Source of the DNA: Enterococcus malodoratus ATCC 43197
GTDB taxonomy: Bacteria; Bacillota; Bacilli; Lactobacillales; Enterococcaceae
Reading direction: 5' to 3'
Assembly (NCBI RefSeq): GCF_000407185.1
Contig: NZ_KE136481.1
Coordinates: 1,031,636-1,095,635, forward strand
DNA: 64,000 bases
In this document: positions 26,381 through 36,234 of the stretch, piece by piece
Numbering within the stretch: position 1 is the stretch's first letter
How the letters are laid out: each line of letters opens with the position of its first letter
Position numbers and translations under genes: made by a program
The notes under the pieces: model-generated
What the model saw: only the letters and a program-made list of their open reading frames with translations
Database searches by the model: none
Told to the model about the DNA's origin: nothing

Positions 26381-27010
26381 ATGAATCTATCACAAAGGCA
26401 AGAGAAAATCATCGAGATCGTCAAACGCGATCAACCACTGAGTGGCGAGAAAATCGCTGACCACTTAGGAATTTCGCATGCTACTTTACGAACCGACCTC
26501 TCCTTCTTAACAATGGCAGGTATTTTGGAAGCAAGTCCCAAAGTCGGCTACACCTATACGGGTGTGGGAATCGAACAGTTCCTGTTTGATAAAATCTTTT
26601 CCGTCAAAGTTGAAGAGATTATGCTGTCTCCGCTGCTAACACCGCAAGACACCTCCATACATGATGCGATCACCAACATGTTTATGTACGATGTCGGCTC
26701 CATCTATGTGACAGATAAGGAACAGCACTTGGTGGGACTATTGTCGCGCAAGGACCTATTGCGTGCATCCTTAAACAGTAATTTGCAAAGTACGCCGGTT
26801 GCGGTCGTTATGACCCGTGCCCCGCATCTGCAAACGTGTACGAAGGATTACACTATTTTAGAAGCTGGAGCAGTGTTACTTGATTATCAAGTGGACTCAC
26901 TGCCCGTAGTCAGCGAAGACGATCCGAAAAAAGTGATTGGAAAAATTACGAAATCACGGATTTTTAATTATATCATGCAGCAAGCAAAACAAACTGAAAC
27001 CAATCGATAG
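26381..27010 (+). CDS. ccpN: CcpN-like transcriptional repressor (HTH plus two CBS domains)
   Basis: 209 residues. N-terminal winged helix (DQPLSGEKIADHLGISHATLRTDLSFL), then two CBS motifs (about 75-135 and 140-200). In Bacillus CcpN represses gluconeogenic genes on glycolytic carbon sources, sensing nucleotide state through its CBS pair. The gene lies 11 bp before ppsR, as in Bacillus (ccpN-yqfL), and fbp follows. AGGAGG precedes the ATG. Confidence 0.93.
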   Translation: MNLSQRQEKIIEIVKRDQPLSGEKIADHLGISHATLRTDLSFLTMAGILEASPKVGYTYTGVGIEQFLFDKIFSVKVEEIMLSPLLTPQDTSIHDAITNMFMYDVGSIYVTDKEQHLVGLLSRKDLLRASLNSNLQSTPVAVVMTRAPHLQTCTKDYTILEAGAVLLDYQVDSLPVVSEDDPKKVIGKITKSRIFNYIMQQAKQTETNR

Positions 27011-27021
27011 GAGCGAAAAAA

Positions 27022-27834
27022 ATGAAAAGAAGTGTACCATTATACATGATCTCTGATTCAGTCGGTGAAACCTCTCTTAAATTAGTGAATGCCGCCGCAG
27101 CGCAATTTCCTACAGTAAATTTTGATTTGTCGTATCGTTTTCCTTTCACTAAAGATGAGGAAGAATTAAAAAGCATTCTAGGCGATGCGTTAAAGGACAG
27201 CGCGGTTGTAGTAACGACCTTGGTCAGCGACAACTTAACCAAAATCGTCGAAGACTTCGGTGATCGGACAGGCCTGCAATACATTAATTTAATGAGCCAC
27301 TTCATGGATATCGTTCATCAAAAAACCGGTGTTGCCCCTTTGCAGCAAGCTGGTGTCGTTCATAAATTGAATCAGGAATATTTTGATCGTGTTGCTGCCA
27401 TCGAATTCGCAGTGAAATACGATGATGGAAAAGATGCGAAGGGATTTTTAGAAGCGGATCTTGTTTTATTAGGTATTTCTCGTACTTCTAAAACTCCATT
27501 AAGCATGTATTTAGCAAACAATCGGTTGAAAGTAGCAAACCTGCCATTGATTCCGGAAGTTCCTTTACCTGAACAAATCAAAAAAGTTCCGAAAGAAAAA
27601 ATCATCGGTTTGGTGATCGAGCCGGAAGTTCAGAAAAAAATCCGCATGAGTCGTTTAAACTCTTTGGGATTGGCTGAAAACTCTCGTTATTCAGATATCA
27701 ATCGCATCAAAGAAGAAGTGGATTACGCGTTAGGCGTTTATGACGATTTAGGTGCTTTTACTCTAGATGTCACCAATAAATCGATCGAAGAATCAGCGAC
27801 CCTGATCTGCGAACACTTAGATAACTGCTTATAA
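27022..27834 (+). CDS. PEP synthase/PPDK regulatory protein (bifunctional kinase/pyrophosphorylase), copy 1
   Basis: 270 residues of the DUF299/PpsR family, which inactivates and reactivates pyruvate-phosphate dikinase or PEP synthetase by ADP-dependent phosphorylation and phosphate-dependent dephosphorylation of Thr. SDSVGETSLKL at the N-terminus and the P-loop-like GISRTSKTPLS near residue 150 are family hallmarks. Co-transcribed with ccpN. A second copy lies at 51375. Confidence 0.92.
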   Translation: MKRSVPLYMISDSVGETSLKLVNAAAAQFPTVNFDLSYRFPFTKDEEELKSILGDALKDSAVVVTTLVSDNLTKIVEDFGDRTGLQYINLMSHFMDIVHQKTGVAPLQQAGVVHKLNQEYFDRVAAIEFAVKYDDGKDAKGFLEADLVLLGISRTSKTPLSMYLANNRLKVANLPLIPEVPLPEQIKKVPKEKIIGLVIEPEVQKKIRMSRLNSLGLAENSRYSDINRIKEEVDYALGVYDDLGAFTLDVTNKSIEESATLICEHLDNCL

Positions 27835-27910
27835 AATTTCTTTCTATAAAGATCCAAATGATTTTTTCACCAGAAGAATGGATTCATTACTATGAATAAG
27901 GAGCGCATTT

Positions 27911-29863
27911 ATGCTATCAACCCGTGAAAAATACTATCAAATGTTGGAAAAAGAATTTAGTACCAAGGAGGCGATCATGACTGAATTGATTAACTTGGAA
28001 GCCATCATGCATCTGCCCAAAGGAACCGAACTTTACATCAGTGATATTCACGGGGAGTTCTCTGCCTTTGATCATATTTTGCGGACTGGTGCTGGTAACA
28101 TTAAAGAAAAAATCAGTTTACTCTTCGGCGACCGTTTGACAGAACATGAAAAGGATAAGCTGACAATCCTTGTTGCCTATCCGCAAGAATCGTTGGATGA
28201 CAAAGATTTTTATGCCTATCGTGATTGTTCTTGGTACCGCAAAAAGATTCGCCAGCTGTTAGAGCTGCTGGCTTTTTGTTCAACCAAATATACTCGTTCA
28301 AAGGTTCGGAAGGTTTTACCGAAACAATACGCGTATATCATAGAAGAATTAATGTATACGGATACGAACTATTCAGATAAAGCGGCTTACTTCGATCAAA
28401 TTTTGACCCATCTTTTAGATTTAGAACAAGGCAAGCCGTTTATTATTGCCTTGTGTCAAAGCATTCAACGTTTAGTCGTTGACCATCTCCACGTTGTCGG
28501 CGATATCTATGATCGTGGGCCTGAAGCCGATAAAATCATGGATAAGCTCTGTCAGCACCCTTCTGTCGATATTCAGTGGGGAAATCACGACATCTTATGG
28601 ATGGGCGCTTACGCAGGTTCTCGAGCTTGTCTGATGACTTTGCTGCGGATCGCTGCACGCTACAATTACCTTTACGAGATCGAACAGGCTTATGCCTTGA
28701 ACCTTCGTCCACTCTTCATGTATGCGGAGGAGCATTATCAAAAAAATTCGATTTTTACACCAAAGGAAAAAAATAGCAGTGAAAGTTATTCCATCGAAAG
28801 CTTAGACAGCTTGGAAAAAGTCCATCAGGCGTTGTCGATCCTGCAATTTAAACTAGAGGGTCAATTGATTAAGCGGCACCCTGATTTCCAAATGGAGGAT
28901 CGTTTATTATTTGAAAAGATTAATTTCGACAAAGATACGATTCGCCTTGCCGGAAAAGATTATCCTTTACAGGGCAGCTGTTTCCAGACCTTGCAAAACG
29001 ATGTTCACGCGCTAACAGAGCAAGAAGAATATGTGGTGGACATGTTATTGGCTTCCTTCCAGCAATCAGCACAGATGCAGGAACACATGCAGCTGCTTTT
29101 GGATAAGGGATCGATGTACCTGGTCTACAACCAGCATCTGCTATTCCATGGCTGTCTGCCGCTGAAAGCTGACGGCAGTTTTCTTCCGCTAAATGCTGAT
29201 GGCAAGGATTATGCCGGAAAAGATTTATTGAACTTCTTTGAAGAACAGATTCGCTCTGGCTGTCAGAGTCAGAACAAAGATAGTTCCGCAGCCGATTGGA
29301 TCTGGTATTGCTGGACCGGGAAAATTTCACCGCAGTTTGGTAAAAGCGCAATGACGACTTTCGAACGTTATTTCATTGCCGACAAGAAGACCCATAAAGA
29401 AATTAAAAATCCTTATTACCAGTTTCGCGATACCCATGAGACCTGCCAAATGATCTTAGAAGAATTTGCCTTATACTCGCCAAATTCACGAATCATTAAT
29501 GGGCACACTCCCGTGAAGGTCAAAAGCGGCGAATCGCCGATCAAAGGTGAAGGCATGCTGTTTGTCATTGATGGCGGACTTTCTAAGGCCTATCAAAAAA
29601 CCACCGGTATCGCTGGCTACTCGCTGCTGAATAATTCTTACGGATTCCAGCTTGTTACCCATGATCCATTTGAATCTATTGAAAACTTATTAGACAAGCA
29701 AGCTGATGAAACTTCCTTGAAACGCGTAATCGATAAAGACTTGAAACGAATCCTGATTAAGGACACGACAATCGGCGATAGTCTCGAAGAACAGATCGAA
29801 AATTTAACCGGTTTGTTAAATTACCAAGATAAAAACGAAAACACGGGTGTCATCAACAATTGA
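27911..29863 (+). CDS. fbp: Fructose-1,6-bisphosphatase class III
   Basis: 650 residues, typical for the large Firmicute enzyme. Calcineurin-like metal motifs: SDIHGEFSAFDH near 42, GDIYDRGPEADKI near 198, WGNHDILWMGA near 222 and INGHTPVK near 535. Catalyses the irreversible gluconeogenic step to fructose 6-phosphate. Placement after ccpN and ppsR groups the gluconeogenic functions. AAGGAG ahead of ATG. Confidence 0.96.
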   Translation: MLSTREKYYQMLEKEFSTKEAIMTELINLEAIMHLPKGTELYISDIHGEFSAFDHILRTGAGNIKEKISLLFGDRLTEHEKDKLTILVAYPQESLDDKDFYAYRDCSWYRKKIRQLLELLAFCSTKYTRSKVRKVLPKQYAYIIEELMYTDTNYSDKAAYFDQILTHLLDLEQGKPFIIALCQSIQRLVVDHLHVVGDIYDRGPEADKIMDKLCQHPSVDIQWGNHDILWMGAYAGSRACLMTLLRIAARYNYLYEIEQAYALNLRPLFMYAEEHYQKNSIFTPKEKNSSESYSIESLDSLEKVHQALSILQFKLEGQLIKRHPDFQMEDRLLFEKINFDKDTIRLAGKDYPLQGSCFQTLQNDVHALTEQEEYVVDMLLASFQQSAQMQEHMQLLLDKGSMYLVYNQHLLFHGCLPLKADGSFLPLNADGKDYAGKDLLNFFEEQIRSGCQSQNKDSSAADWIWYCWTGKISPQFGKSAMTTFERYFIADKKTHKEIKNPYYQFRDTHETCQMILEEFALYSPNSRIINGHTPVKVKSGESPIKGEGMLFVIDGGLSKAYQKTTGIAGYSLLNNSYGFQLVTHDPFESIENLLDKQADETSLKRVIDKDLKRILIKDTTIGDSLEEQIENLTGLLNYQDKNENTGVINN

Positions 29864-29879
29864 TGACACTCGCTTTTTT
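29845..29879 (+). terminator. Terminator overlapping the fbp stop codon
   Basis: GGGTGTCATCA (29845-29855) and TGATGACACTC (29861-29871) form an 11-bp stem (one G-U), loop of five, then six T. The stop codon is in the loop/3' arm. Confidence 0.9.
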
Positions 29880-29905
29880 CTGTATAGTAGTTTCGAGGTG
29901 AAAAA

Positions 29906-30847
29906 ATGGTTTCCGCATATATCAATATCTTTTTTATTTTTGTTTTAATGTTCATCGGCTATCTGCTGACCTACAAACAATGGTTTTCCAATCAAATCGG
30001 GGATGCTTTCTCCAAACTGGTCTTGCAGATCGCCTTACCATGCAATATGTTTCTGACGATCACTAAAAATTTTTCTCGCTCAGAATTCCTGCAGTTAGTC
30101 GGCGGGATGGTCATTCCGTTGATCTCTATGCTGCTGACCTTTGTCATCAGCTTTGCTTATCAGCGCATTTTTAAAATTACTCCGACACGCAAAGGAATTT
30201 TCTCGACGATGTTTACGTGCTCCAATACAATCTTTATTGGGTTGCCGATCAACTTGGCGATTTTCGGAGAACGGGCAGTCCCTTATGTATTGCTTTATTA
30301 CATCGTCAATACGACGATCTTTTGGACGTTGGGCATTTATTTCATCGCTCGTGATAACCCTAAGATCGAACAGGCAACAGTCAATTTTCATTTATTGCCG
30401 ATTCTGAAAAAGATTTTTTCTCCAGCACTATTAGGTTTTTTAATTGGTTTATGTGCGGTTCTAGTTAACTTCACTGTTCCAGACTCGATCGCAACCTTCC
30501 TGAGTTATCTTGCGAACTTGACCACACCCTTATCGATGTTCGTCATTGGCATTATCGTTTACAATGTGGGGATCAAAAATCTAACGTTGAATAAAGATAT
30601 TGTCGGTGTGATTATTGGTCGTTATGTCCTTTCCCCCTTGATCGTCTGGTTATTAGGACAATGGATCAGCGTACCGCCATTGATGCTGTCAGTTTTTATT
30701 ATTCAATCAGCGATGCCTGTCCAAAATTCTGTGCCGATCTTGGCCCGTTCTTATGAGGCTGACCAGCAATTCGCGGCTTCCGCTTTAGGTTATTCTGTCC
30801 TGCTTTATCTTGCCTATATTCCGCTATTATTAAAATTGATACTATAA
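29906..30847 (+). CDS. Auxin efflux carrier (AEC) family transporter
   Basis: 313 residues, ten hydrophobic helices in two halves, and the family's conserved N-G/CSNTIFIGLPINLAIFGE element near residue 108. Bacterial members carry malate, malonate or other organic acids. The GAGGTG site precedes the ATG. No neighbour fixes the substrate, though nearby gluconeogenic genes make a dicarboxylate plausible. Confidence 0.88.
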   Translation: MVSAYINIFFIFVLMFIGYLLTYKQWFSNQIGDAFSKLVLQIALPCNMFLTITKNFSRSEFLQLVGGMVIPLISMLLTFVISFAYQRIFKITPTRKGIFSTMFTCSNTIFIGLPINLAIFGERAVPYVLLYYIVNTTIFWTLGIYFIARDNPKIEQATVNFHLLPILKKIFSPALLGFLIGLCAVLVNFTVPDSIATFLSYLANLTTPLSMFVIGIIVYNVGIKNLTLNKDIVGVIIGRYVLSPLIVWLLGQWISVPPLMLSVFIIQSAMPVQNSVPILARSYEADQQFAASALGYSVLLYLAYIPLLLKLIL

Positions 30848-30876
30848 AAGCCTTCGAGCATTTGCTCGAAGGCTTT
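30847..30876. terminator. Bidirectional terminator AEC / glyS
   Basis: AAAGCCTTCGAGC (30847-30859) and GCTCGAAGGCTTT (30864-30876), a perfect 13-bp stem with four-base loop between convergent genes. Confidence 0.92.
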
Positions 30877-30894
30877 ATTTGTATTCAGCTTATA

Positions 30895-32973
30895 CTATTT
30901 TGTGACGATCTTATCAATACTTGCTAAGGCATTCGCCATGCGTGCAATGATCGCTAATTGGTTCAAACGATTGTCGCGAACTTTTTCGTCGTCTACCATA
31001 ATCATTGTAGCGTTGAAGTAGCGCTCAATCACAGGACGCAAGTTCGTCAAGGTTTGATAATTTTCAGCCATGCTTTGGTTAGCAAATTCATCTTCTGCTT
31101 CTTTTACCGCAGCAAACAATTCCTTTTCGCTGTCATTTTCAAATAACTTAGGATCAACTTTGAAATTAATCGTCGTCGGGTCCATTTTCTTCGTTAAGTT
31201 AATGACACGAGTCAAAGCTTCCATCGCTTCTTTGAAATGCTCATCTGACAAATGCTGATCGAAGATTTGAGCCGTCTTGAAGACTTGAACTAAATCATCC
31301 TGATGAGAATCCAATACCGCATCGATAATGTCGTGACGGACATTGTACATTTGCAGACGTTGACGCATCCGGCCTTTAAAGAACTCGATAAATTCTTTTT
31401 GGTCGCGATTGAAATGAACACCATAATCCAAAACATCCTCGTTGATTGCATCCACGATTGCCCCTTGCATATCGGTGAATGGGAACGTCCAGCCTTGCGC
31501 TTCGACGATCCGAACGATTCCGTAAGTTTGTCGACGCAATGCATAAGGGTCATTAGAGCCGCTTGGGATCATCCCTACAGCGAAGAAACCTAATACACTG
31601 TCAATCTTATCCGCGATCGCTAAAACAGCCCCAACGGCTGTTTTAGGTAGTTCGCCTTCAGAAGAATTCGGCAAGTAGTGTTCCCGAATAGCAGCGGCAA
31701 CAGCTGGTTTCTCGCCCTTCAATAAAGCATATTTTTCACCCATGATCCCTTGTAGTTCAGGGAATTCGCCAACCATATTTGTTACTAAGTCAAACTTGTA
31801 GATTTCAGACGCACGTTTCAAGTCGGTTAATTCTTCCTCGCTCAAATCGACACGTCCGCCAATGACTTGACTGATCAACCCGACACGCTGCATTTTTTTG
31901 TACATGCTGCCGATTTTTTCATGGAAAGTAACGTTCTTCAATTTTTCGACACAGTCGTCGATCGATAATTTTTTGTCCTCTTCAAAGAAGAATTCGCCGT
32001 CTTCTAAACGAGCCGCCAAAACTTTCTGATTCCCTTTAACTACATTATCCAATTTCACACTGTTTCCGTTACGAACAGAGATGAAATGCGGTAGCAGCAT
32101 ACCTGCTTGATTACGTACTTCAAAATAGCGTTGGTGTTCCTTCATCGAAGTAACCAAAACTTCTTCTGGAATAGATAAGAAACGTTCATCAAACTCCCCG
32201 ACAAAAGCCGTTGGGTATTCAACTAAGTTCGTCACCTCTTCTAATAAAACTGGATCAAGCTCGATCACCCATTTATTTTTTTCAGCAATCTCTTCGATTT
32301 GTTCTACGATCATTTGTTGGCGTTTGTGAGCATCTGCGATAACAAATTGTTCTTCCAATTTTGCTTCGTACTCACTTGGATCAGCAAGTTCGATTTGATC
32401 GCCTAAGAAACGATGTCCTTCTGTCGTTCGTCCAGTTGTAACATCTAATAATTCAAATGGAATCACTTCTTCATCCAGTAGTGCAACGATCCAATGAATT
32501 GGACGAATGTATTCAAACATCGTGTCGCCCCAATGCATCATAGTTGGGAAGTTCATGTTCTTCACAACATCTAAAAGCCCAGTCAAGACTTCTTTGCTTT
32601 CTTTTCCGTGGATATATTTTGTGACATAAACATATTCCACACCGTTCAATTCACGGAAAGTGATCGCATCCGTCGTTAAGCCTTGCCCACGAACAAACCC
32701 TTCAGCAGCTTTACTCCAGTTACCTTCAGCATCCAACGCGATTTTCTTCGCTGGACCTTTGACTTCTTCTTGCACGTCCTCTTGACGATCAGGAATATTC
32801 GTCACTCGAATCGCCAAGCGGCGAGGGGTTGAAAAGGTCTCGATTGATTCAAAAGTCAGGCTGTTTTCTGATAAAAATTTTGACACCTTTTCTTCTAATT
32901 GTTTGATACTTGGCCAAACCACGTGGGCTGGCATTTCTTCTAAACCGATTTCTAATAGTAGATTTTTCGCCAT
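30895..32973 (-). CDS. glyS: Glycyl-tRNA synthetase beta subunit
   Basis: 692 residues, normal for GlyS of the bacterial alpha2-beta2 enzyme, responsible for tRNA-Gly recognition and HD-like and anticodon-binding domains. N-terminal [15 protein letters not shown] and [21 protein letters not shown] are family hallmarks. It begins one base after the glyQ stop, so the two are translationally linked. Confidence 0.97.
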   Translation of the reverse strand: MAKNLLLEIGLEEMPAHVVWPSIKQLEEKVSKFLSENSLTFESIETFSTPRRLAIRVTNIPDRQEDVQEEVKGPAKKIALDAEGNWSKAAEGFVRGQGLTTDAITFRELNGVEYVYVTKYIHGKESKEVLTGLLDVVKNMNFPTMMHWGDTMFEYIRPIHWIVALLDEEVIPFELLDVTTGRTTEGHRFLGDQIELADPSEYEAKLEEQFVIADAHKRQQMIVEQIEEIAEKNKWVIELDPVLLEEVTNLVEYPTAFVGEFDERFLSIPEEVLVTSMKEHQRYFEVRNQAGMLLPHFISVRNGNSVKLDNVVKGNQKVLAARLEDGEFFFEEDKKLSIDDCVEKLKNVTFHEKIGSMYKKMQRVGLISQVIGGRVDLSEEELTDLKRASEIYKFDLVTNMVGEFPELQGIMGEKYALLKGEKPAVAAAIREHYLPNSSEGELPKTAVGAVLAIADKIDSVLGFFAVGMIPSGSNDPYALRRQTYGIVRIVEAQGWTFPFTDMQGAIVDAINEDVLDYGVHFNRDQKEFIEFFKGRMRQRLQMYNVRHDIIDAVLDSHQDDLVQVFKTAQIFDQHLSDEHFKEAMEALTRVINLTKKMDPTTINFKVDPKLFENDSEKELFAAVKEAEDEFANQSMAENYQTLTNLRPVIERYFNATMIMVDDEKVRDNRLNQLAIIARMANALASIDKIVTK

Positions 32974-32974
32974 C

Positions 32975-33862
32975 TTATTTGCCCTCCTGATTCAATAATG
33001 GGAAGCCTAGTTTTTCCCGTTCAGCCACAAAGATCTTCGCTACAGAACGAGCCATATTACGGATACGAGCCAAGTAGCCGGCACGTTCCGTTACTGAAAC
33101 AGCTCCGCGAGCATCTAATAAGTTAAAGGTGTGGCTGCATTTCAAAATGTAATCATACGCTGGATGCACAAGGTCTTCATCGAGACAGCGTTTTGCTTCT
33201 TTTTCAAATTTCTCAAAATTATCCAAAAGCATTTCTTGATTGCTTTCTTCAAATGAATATTTAGAATGTTCATATTCCGGCTGTTTGAAGATTTCGCCGT
33301 ACTTAACACCCGCGCTCCATTCCAAATCATAGACGCTGTCTACTTCTTGAATGTATGAAGCCAAACGTTCCAAACCATAAGTCAATTCAGAGGTTACTGG
33401 ATTCACTTGCAGACCGCCGACTTGTTGGAAATAGGTAAACTGGGTGATTTCCATACCATCAAGCCAAACTTCCCAGCCAACACCGGCACAACCCATTGAA
33501 GGATTTTCCCAGTTGTCTTCTACAAAACGAATATCATGTTCTAATGGATCGATCCCTAATAATCGCAAGCTGTCTAAATACAATTCTTGGATATTTTTTG
33601 GTGAAGGTTTCATTACTACTTGAAATTGATGATGTTGATACAAACGGTTTGGATTTTCTCCATAACGACCATCAGCCGGACGACGTGATGGCTCCACGTA
33701 AGCCGCACGCCATGGTTCAGGTCCGATTGCACGTAAAAAAGTATACGGACTCATCGTCCCCGCTCCTTTTTCTGTATCATAGGCTTGCATCAACATACAG
33801 CCATTGTCTGACCAAAACTTCTGTAACGTCAAAATCATTTCTTGCACTGTTAACTTACTCAT
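32975..33862 (-). CDS. glyQ: Glycyl-tRNA synthetase alpha subunit
   Basis: 295 residues. Class II catalytic core: [19 protein letters not shown] at the N-terminus, [15 protein letters not shown] and [23 protein letters not shown]. Activates glycine. ATG 33862 with GGAGGAAA ahead is used; a frame extending 41 codons upstream lacks support. Expression is governed by the T-box about 460 bases upstream. Confidence 0.97.
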   Translation of the reverse strand: MSKLTVQEMILTLQKFWSDNGCMLMQAYDTEKGAGTMSPYTFLRAIGPEPWRAAYVEPSRRPADGRYGENPNRLYQHHQFQVVMKPSPKNIQELYLDSLRLLGIDPLEHDIRFVEDNWENPSMGCAGVGWEVWLDGMEITQFTYFQQVGGLQVNPVTSELTYGLERLASYIQEVDSVYDLEWSAGVKYGEIFKQPEYEHSKYSFEESNQEMLLDNFEKFEKEAKRCLDEDLVHPAYDYILKCSHTFNLLDARGAVSVTERAGYLARIRNMARSVAKIFVAEREKLGFPLLNQEGK

Positions 33863-33989
33863 TCTTTTTCCTCCTGTATATTTACTATGTAACTTTACAT
33901 TTGCTAGCGGGGTGGGTTCATTTTTTTGTTTTAGATGAAGCAGGAATAGGAGTCGACTCAATTGAAAGGTAAAAATTTGAAACAAATTT

Positions 33990-34100
33990 TTTTCATCTTC
34001 GTAGACATACCATTCTACTATATCGCTTGTTCAATATAAGACGGAAAATTCAAGCATAACTGCTCATACTGAACTGACTGCGAAAAGTAGAACTGGCAAC
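33990..34100 (-). repeat. Intergenic repeat copy D0
   Basis: TTTTTTTCATCTTCG head, GACATACCATTCTACT ending 34019, and answering AGTAGAACTGGCAAC at 34086-34100. First of three copies in series between the glycine T-box and glyQ. Confidence 0.6.
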
Positions 34101-34126
34101 TCGCTGCTAACTCAAAAAGAGGAACC

Positions 34127-34213
34127 CATTTTCCAAAGTACAGGAAAATGAATGTTATCTTCGTACGCATAACATTTTTCTAACCTGCTTAGGCAGGAAG
34201 AAAAACTGTCAGC
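34127..34213 (-). repeat. Intergenic repeat copy D1
   Basis: CATTTTCC-N8-GGAAAATG head hairpin, TCGTACGCATAAC, loop-stem CCTGCTTAGGCAGG and tail GAAAAACTGTCAGC. Confidence 0.65.
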
Positions 34214-34230
34214 TAGTTCTTACTAAGGAG

Positions 34231-34319
34231 TTTATTTTTCAAAAAGCGGAAAAATAAGTCCTACTTTCACCACGCATACGATTCCACTAACCGTACTAAA
34301 AGTACGGAGTGGAACTCGC
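34231..34319 (-). repeat. Intergenic repeat copy D2
   Basis: TTTTTC-N4-CGGAAAAA head, CACGCATACGATTCCACTAA, stem CGTACTAAAAGTACG and tail AGTGGAACTCGC ending at 34319, where the T-run of the T-box terminator begins. Nearly the same end as copy E. Confidence 0.75.
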
Positions 34320-34525
34320 AAAAAAGTCCCTATGTCGAAAAAATCGACATAGGGACGTATCAACGCGGTTCCACCCTACTTCCAAGCAAATGCTTGGCAG
34401 CTTTAACTAAACGTGCTCACAAACGCCAACAAAATTTGTTTCCCTGCTTGGCTTCCACCGGCCCAAACTCGCTTTGATTTCCACAAATTTCTAAATTTGA
34501 TCATCGCACCTATTCAACTTGGTTC
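34320..34525 (-). promoter_or_regulatory. Glycine T-box riboswitch of glyQS
   Basis: Minus-strand leader. The T-box bulge AGGGTGGAACCGCG is the complement of 34362-34375. The distal stem I loop GGGCCGGTGGAAGCC closely follows the Bacillus glyQS leader, and the specifier region GTTGGCGTT places GGC (Gly) in the codon position. The terminator is a 13-bp stem (34326-34338 with 34344-34356) followed by six T. Uncharged tRNA-Gly should stabilise the antiterminator and allow glyQS transcription. Confidence 0.93.
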
Positions 34526-34526
34526 T

Positions 34527-34556
34527 ATAATAGCGACACCAGACCCCTTTTGTCAA
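34527..34556 (-). promoter_or_regulatory. Promoter of the glyQS leader
   Basis: On the minus strand TTGACA (34551-34556), 18-bp spacer, TATTAT (34527-34532). It starts ten bases after the hisJ stop codon, making glyQS a separate unit from the histidine operon. Confidence 0.7.
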
Positions 34557-34565
34557 ATCTTTCTG

Positions 34566-35393
34566 TTAGTCAAAAGAGATTGGCTGGAAAATACCATCCT
34601 TCAATTGCATTGTCTCTGTAAAACCGATTGATTTTAACAATTCAACAGTTTCAGGGAAATGACATGTCAGCGTCGTTGTCTCATGACTGTCGCTGGTAAT
34701 AATAATTGGACATTCTCTTTCCTTCAACTGTTTCAATAAAAATGGATTCGGATAAGGCGTGGTTCGCCAATTACGAGAAATTGCACCGGTATTGATTTCC
34801 ACCATTCCATCATATGTTTGGATTATATCGACGATGTCATTCAACGCTTTCAATGCGATTCCTTGATATTCCGAGCTGTCTTCATCCAACCAAGGATTTT
34901 TCTCATTGAACTTCGTAATCAAATCAAAGTGTCCCACGATCTTCGAACGATTCCGCTGGATATGTTTTACTACCGTATCATAATAATCCTGAACCAGCTG
35001 CATCTTATCCCCTTGGTACCACTCATCCAAAGTCCTCATTAAGCTTTCAGGACTTTCATCGACACTGCGGAAAATACCCTGACGCGGCGGAAAATAATGC
35101 ACGGAGCCAACCGTATAATCATAACCGGCAATTGGATCTGCACTATAGTAATCCCATTCCAATCCTAAACTGATGTTTAATTTCCCCGCTAACTTCTCTT
35201 TTAGTTCACACAAAGCCGCCTGATAGGCCACTTCGTTTTGGACACCTAAGCAGCTAGGATCAAACAGTGCCGGTGAATGACACGTAAATCCTAGATCAGT
35301 AAAACCCAAATCAATCGCTGCTTGCGCCATATCTTCTAAAGTATCTTTCCCATCGCACCAAGTGCTGTGGGTATGTGCGTTTGAATAAAACAT
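34566..35393 (-). CDS. hisJ: Histidinol-phosphatase, PHP family
   Basis: 275 residues. PHP metal motifs NAHTHSTWCDGKDTLEDM at the start, GFTCHSPALFD, GHFDLITKFN and ITSDSHETTTL. Hydrolyses histidinol phosphate, the penultimate pathway step. Last gene of the his operon, 17 bp after hisIE. Confidence 0.93.
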   Translation of the reverse strand: MFYSNAHTHSTWCDGKDTLEDMAQAAIDLGFTDLGFTCHSPALFDPSCLGVQNEVAYQAALCELKEKLAGKLNISLGLEWDYYSADPIAGYDYTVGSVHYFPPRQGIFRSVDESPESLMRTLDEWYQGDKMQLVQDYYDTVVKHIQRNRSKIVGHFDLITKFNEKNPWLDEDSSEYQGIALKALNDIVDIIQTYDGMVEINTGAISRNWRTTPYPNPFLLKQLKERECPIIITSDSHETTTLTCHFPETVELLKSIGFTETMQLKDGIFQPISFD

Positions 35394-35410
35394 CGCTGAC
35401 CTCCAATTTT

Positions 35411-36043
35411 TTACTGCAGCCGTTCCTGCTTCACTTTTTTATCGACAACATGACGGTTCGCTAATTCTTGGCGCACTTCTGCCAAATCAATTCCCATCTC
35501 TACCATCAGTACAAGAACATGATACACCAAATCAGAAATTTCGAAAACGGTTTCTGTCCGGTCTTCTTTCATCGCACCAATTACTACTTCAGTCGATTCT
35601 TCGCCGACCTTCTTCAAGATTTTCTCCACACCTTTTTCAAACAGGTAGCTTGTATAGCTTCCTTCTTGCGGTGCCTCTTTACGACCTTTGACTAATTCGT
35701 AAAGCGCATCAATCGTTGTTTGCTGATCGTCACCGAATAAACTCTCATTAAAGCAGCTTTCCGCTCCTGTATGACAAGCAGGTCCATCTTTTTTAACCTT
35801 CGCCACCAGTGCATCCTGATCGCAATCCAATTTCAACGAAACAAGATGCTGATAGTTTCCGCTAGTTTCCCCTTTGCGCCATAATTCTTTGCGGCTGCGA
35901 GAATAAAACGTCATTAATTGATCCTTTATCGTTAAGTCATAGCTTTCCTGATTCATATAAGCCAACGTCAAAACTTCATTGGTCTCGGCATCTTGTACGA
36001 TGACCGGAATCAATCCTTGATCGTCAAATTTCAACTTCGTCAT
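35411..36043 (-). CDS. hisIE: Bifunctional phosphoribosyl-AMP cyclohydrolase / phosphoribosyl-ATP pyrophosphatase
   Basis: 210 residues. HisI domain (about 1-105) with DCDQDALVAKVKKDGPACHTGAESCF, which carries the metal ligands; HisE domain (about 115-200) with KKVGEESTEVVIGAMKED. ATG 36043 fits AAGGAG; the GTG three codons upstream is too close. Separated from hisF by about 190 bases that hold two intergenic repeats, unlike the tight joints elsewhere in the operon. Confidence 0.95.
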   Translation of the reverse strand: MTKLKFDDQGLIPVIVQDAETNEVLTLAYMNQESYDLTIKDQLMTFYSRSRKELWRKGETSGNYQHLVSLKLDCDQDALVAKVKKDGPACHTGAESCFNESLFGDDQQTTIDALYELVKGRKEAPQEGSYTSYLFEKGVEKILKKVGEESTEVVIGAMKEDRTETVFEISDLVYHVLVLMVEMGIDLAEVRQELANRHVVDKKVKQERLQ

Positions 36044-36052
36044 GTGAGTCAC

Positions 36053-36193
36053 TCCTTATTCAATACTAATGTATTCATTTTTCAAAAAGCGAAAAATAAA
36101 GTCGATTTTCATGCCGTATACCATTCTACTAATCTTGCTAAAGCAAGAAGAAGAACTGGCATCCTTATTCAATACTAATGTATTCATTTTTCA
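36053..36193. repeat. 32-bp direct repeat flanking repeat copy C
   Basis: The 32 bases at 36053-36084 (TCCTTATTCAATACTAATG then TATTCATTTTTCA) recur unchanged at 36162-36193, 109 bp apart. The left copy includes the hisIE ribosome site region (AAGGAG on the minus strand), so part of the hisIE leader has been duplicated. Confidence 0.85.
36072..36160 (-). repeat. Intergenic repeat copy C
   Basis: Head ATTCATTTTTC-N5-GCGAAAAAT, ATGCCGTATACCATTCTACTAA, stem CTTGCTAAAGCAAG, tail AGAACTGGCA. It lies within the his operon between hisF and hisIE. Confidence 0.75.
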
Positions 36194-36234
36194 TCCCGTA
36201 TATCATTCTTCTAATCTTGCTCGGAACTGGCAAT
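36181..36234 (-). repeat. Intergenic repeat copy C', short form
   Basis: ATTCATTTTTCATCCCGTATATCATTCTTCTAATCTTGC then GGAACTGGCAATC, ending at the hisF stop codon. It lacks the second half of the head hairpin and of the central stem. Confidence 0.7.

Noticed and set aside
33496-33972. 158-codon plus-strand frame opposite glyQ
   Set aside because: Antisense shadow of a highly conserved synthetase gene; no ribosome binding site.
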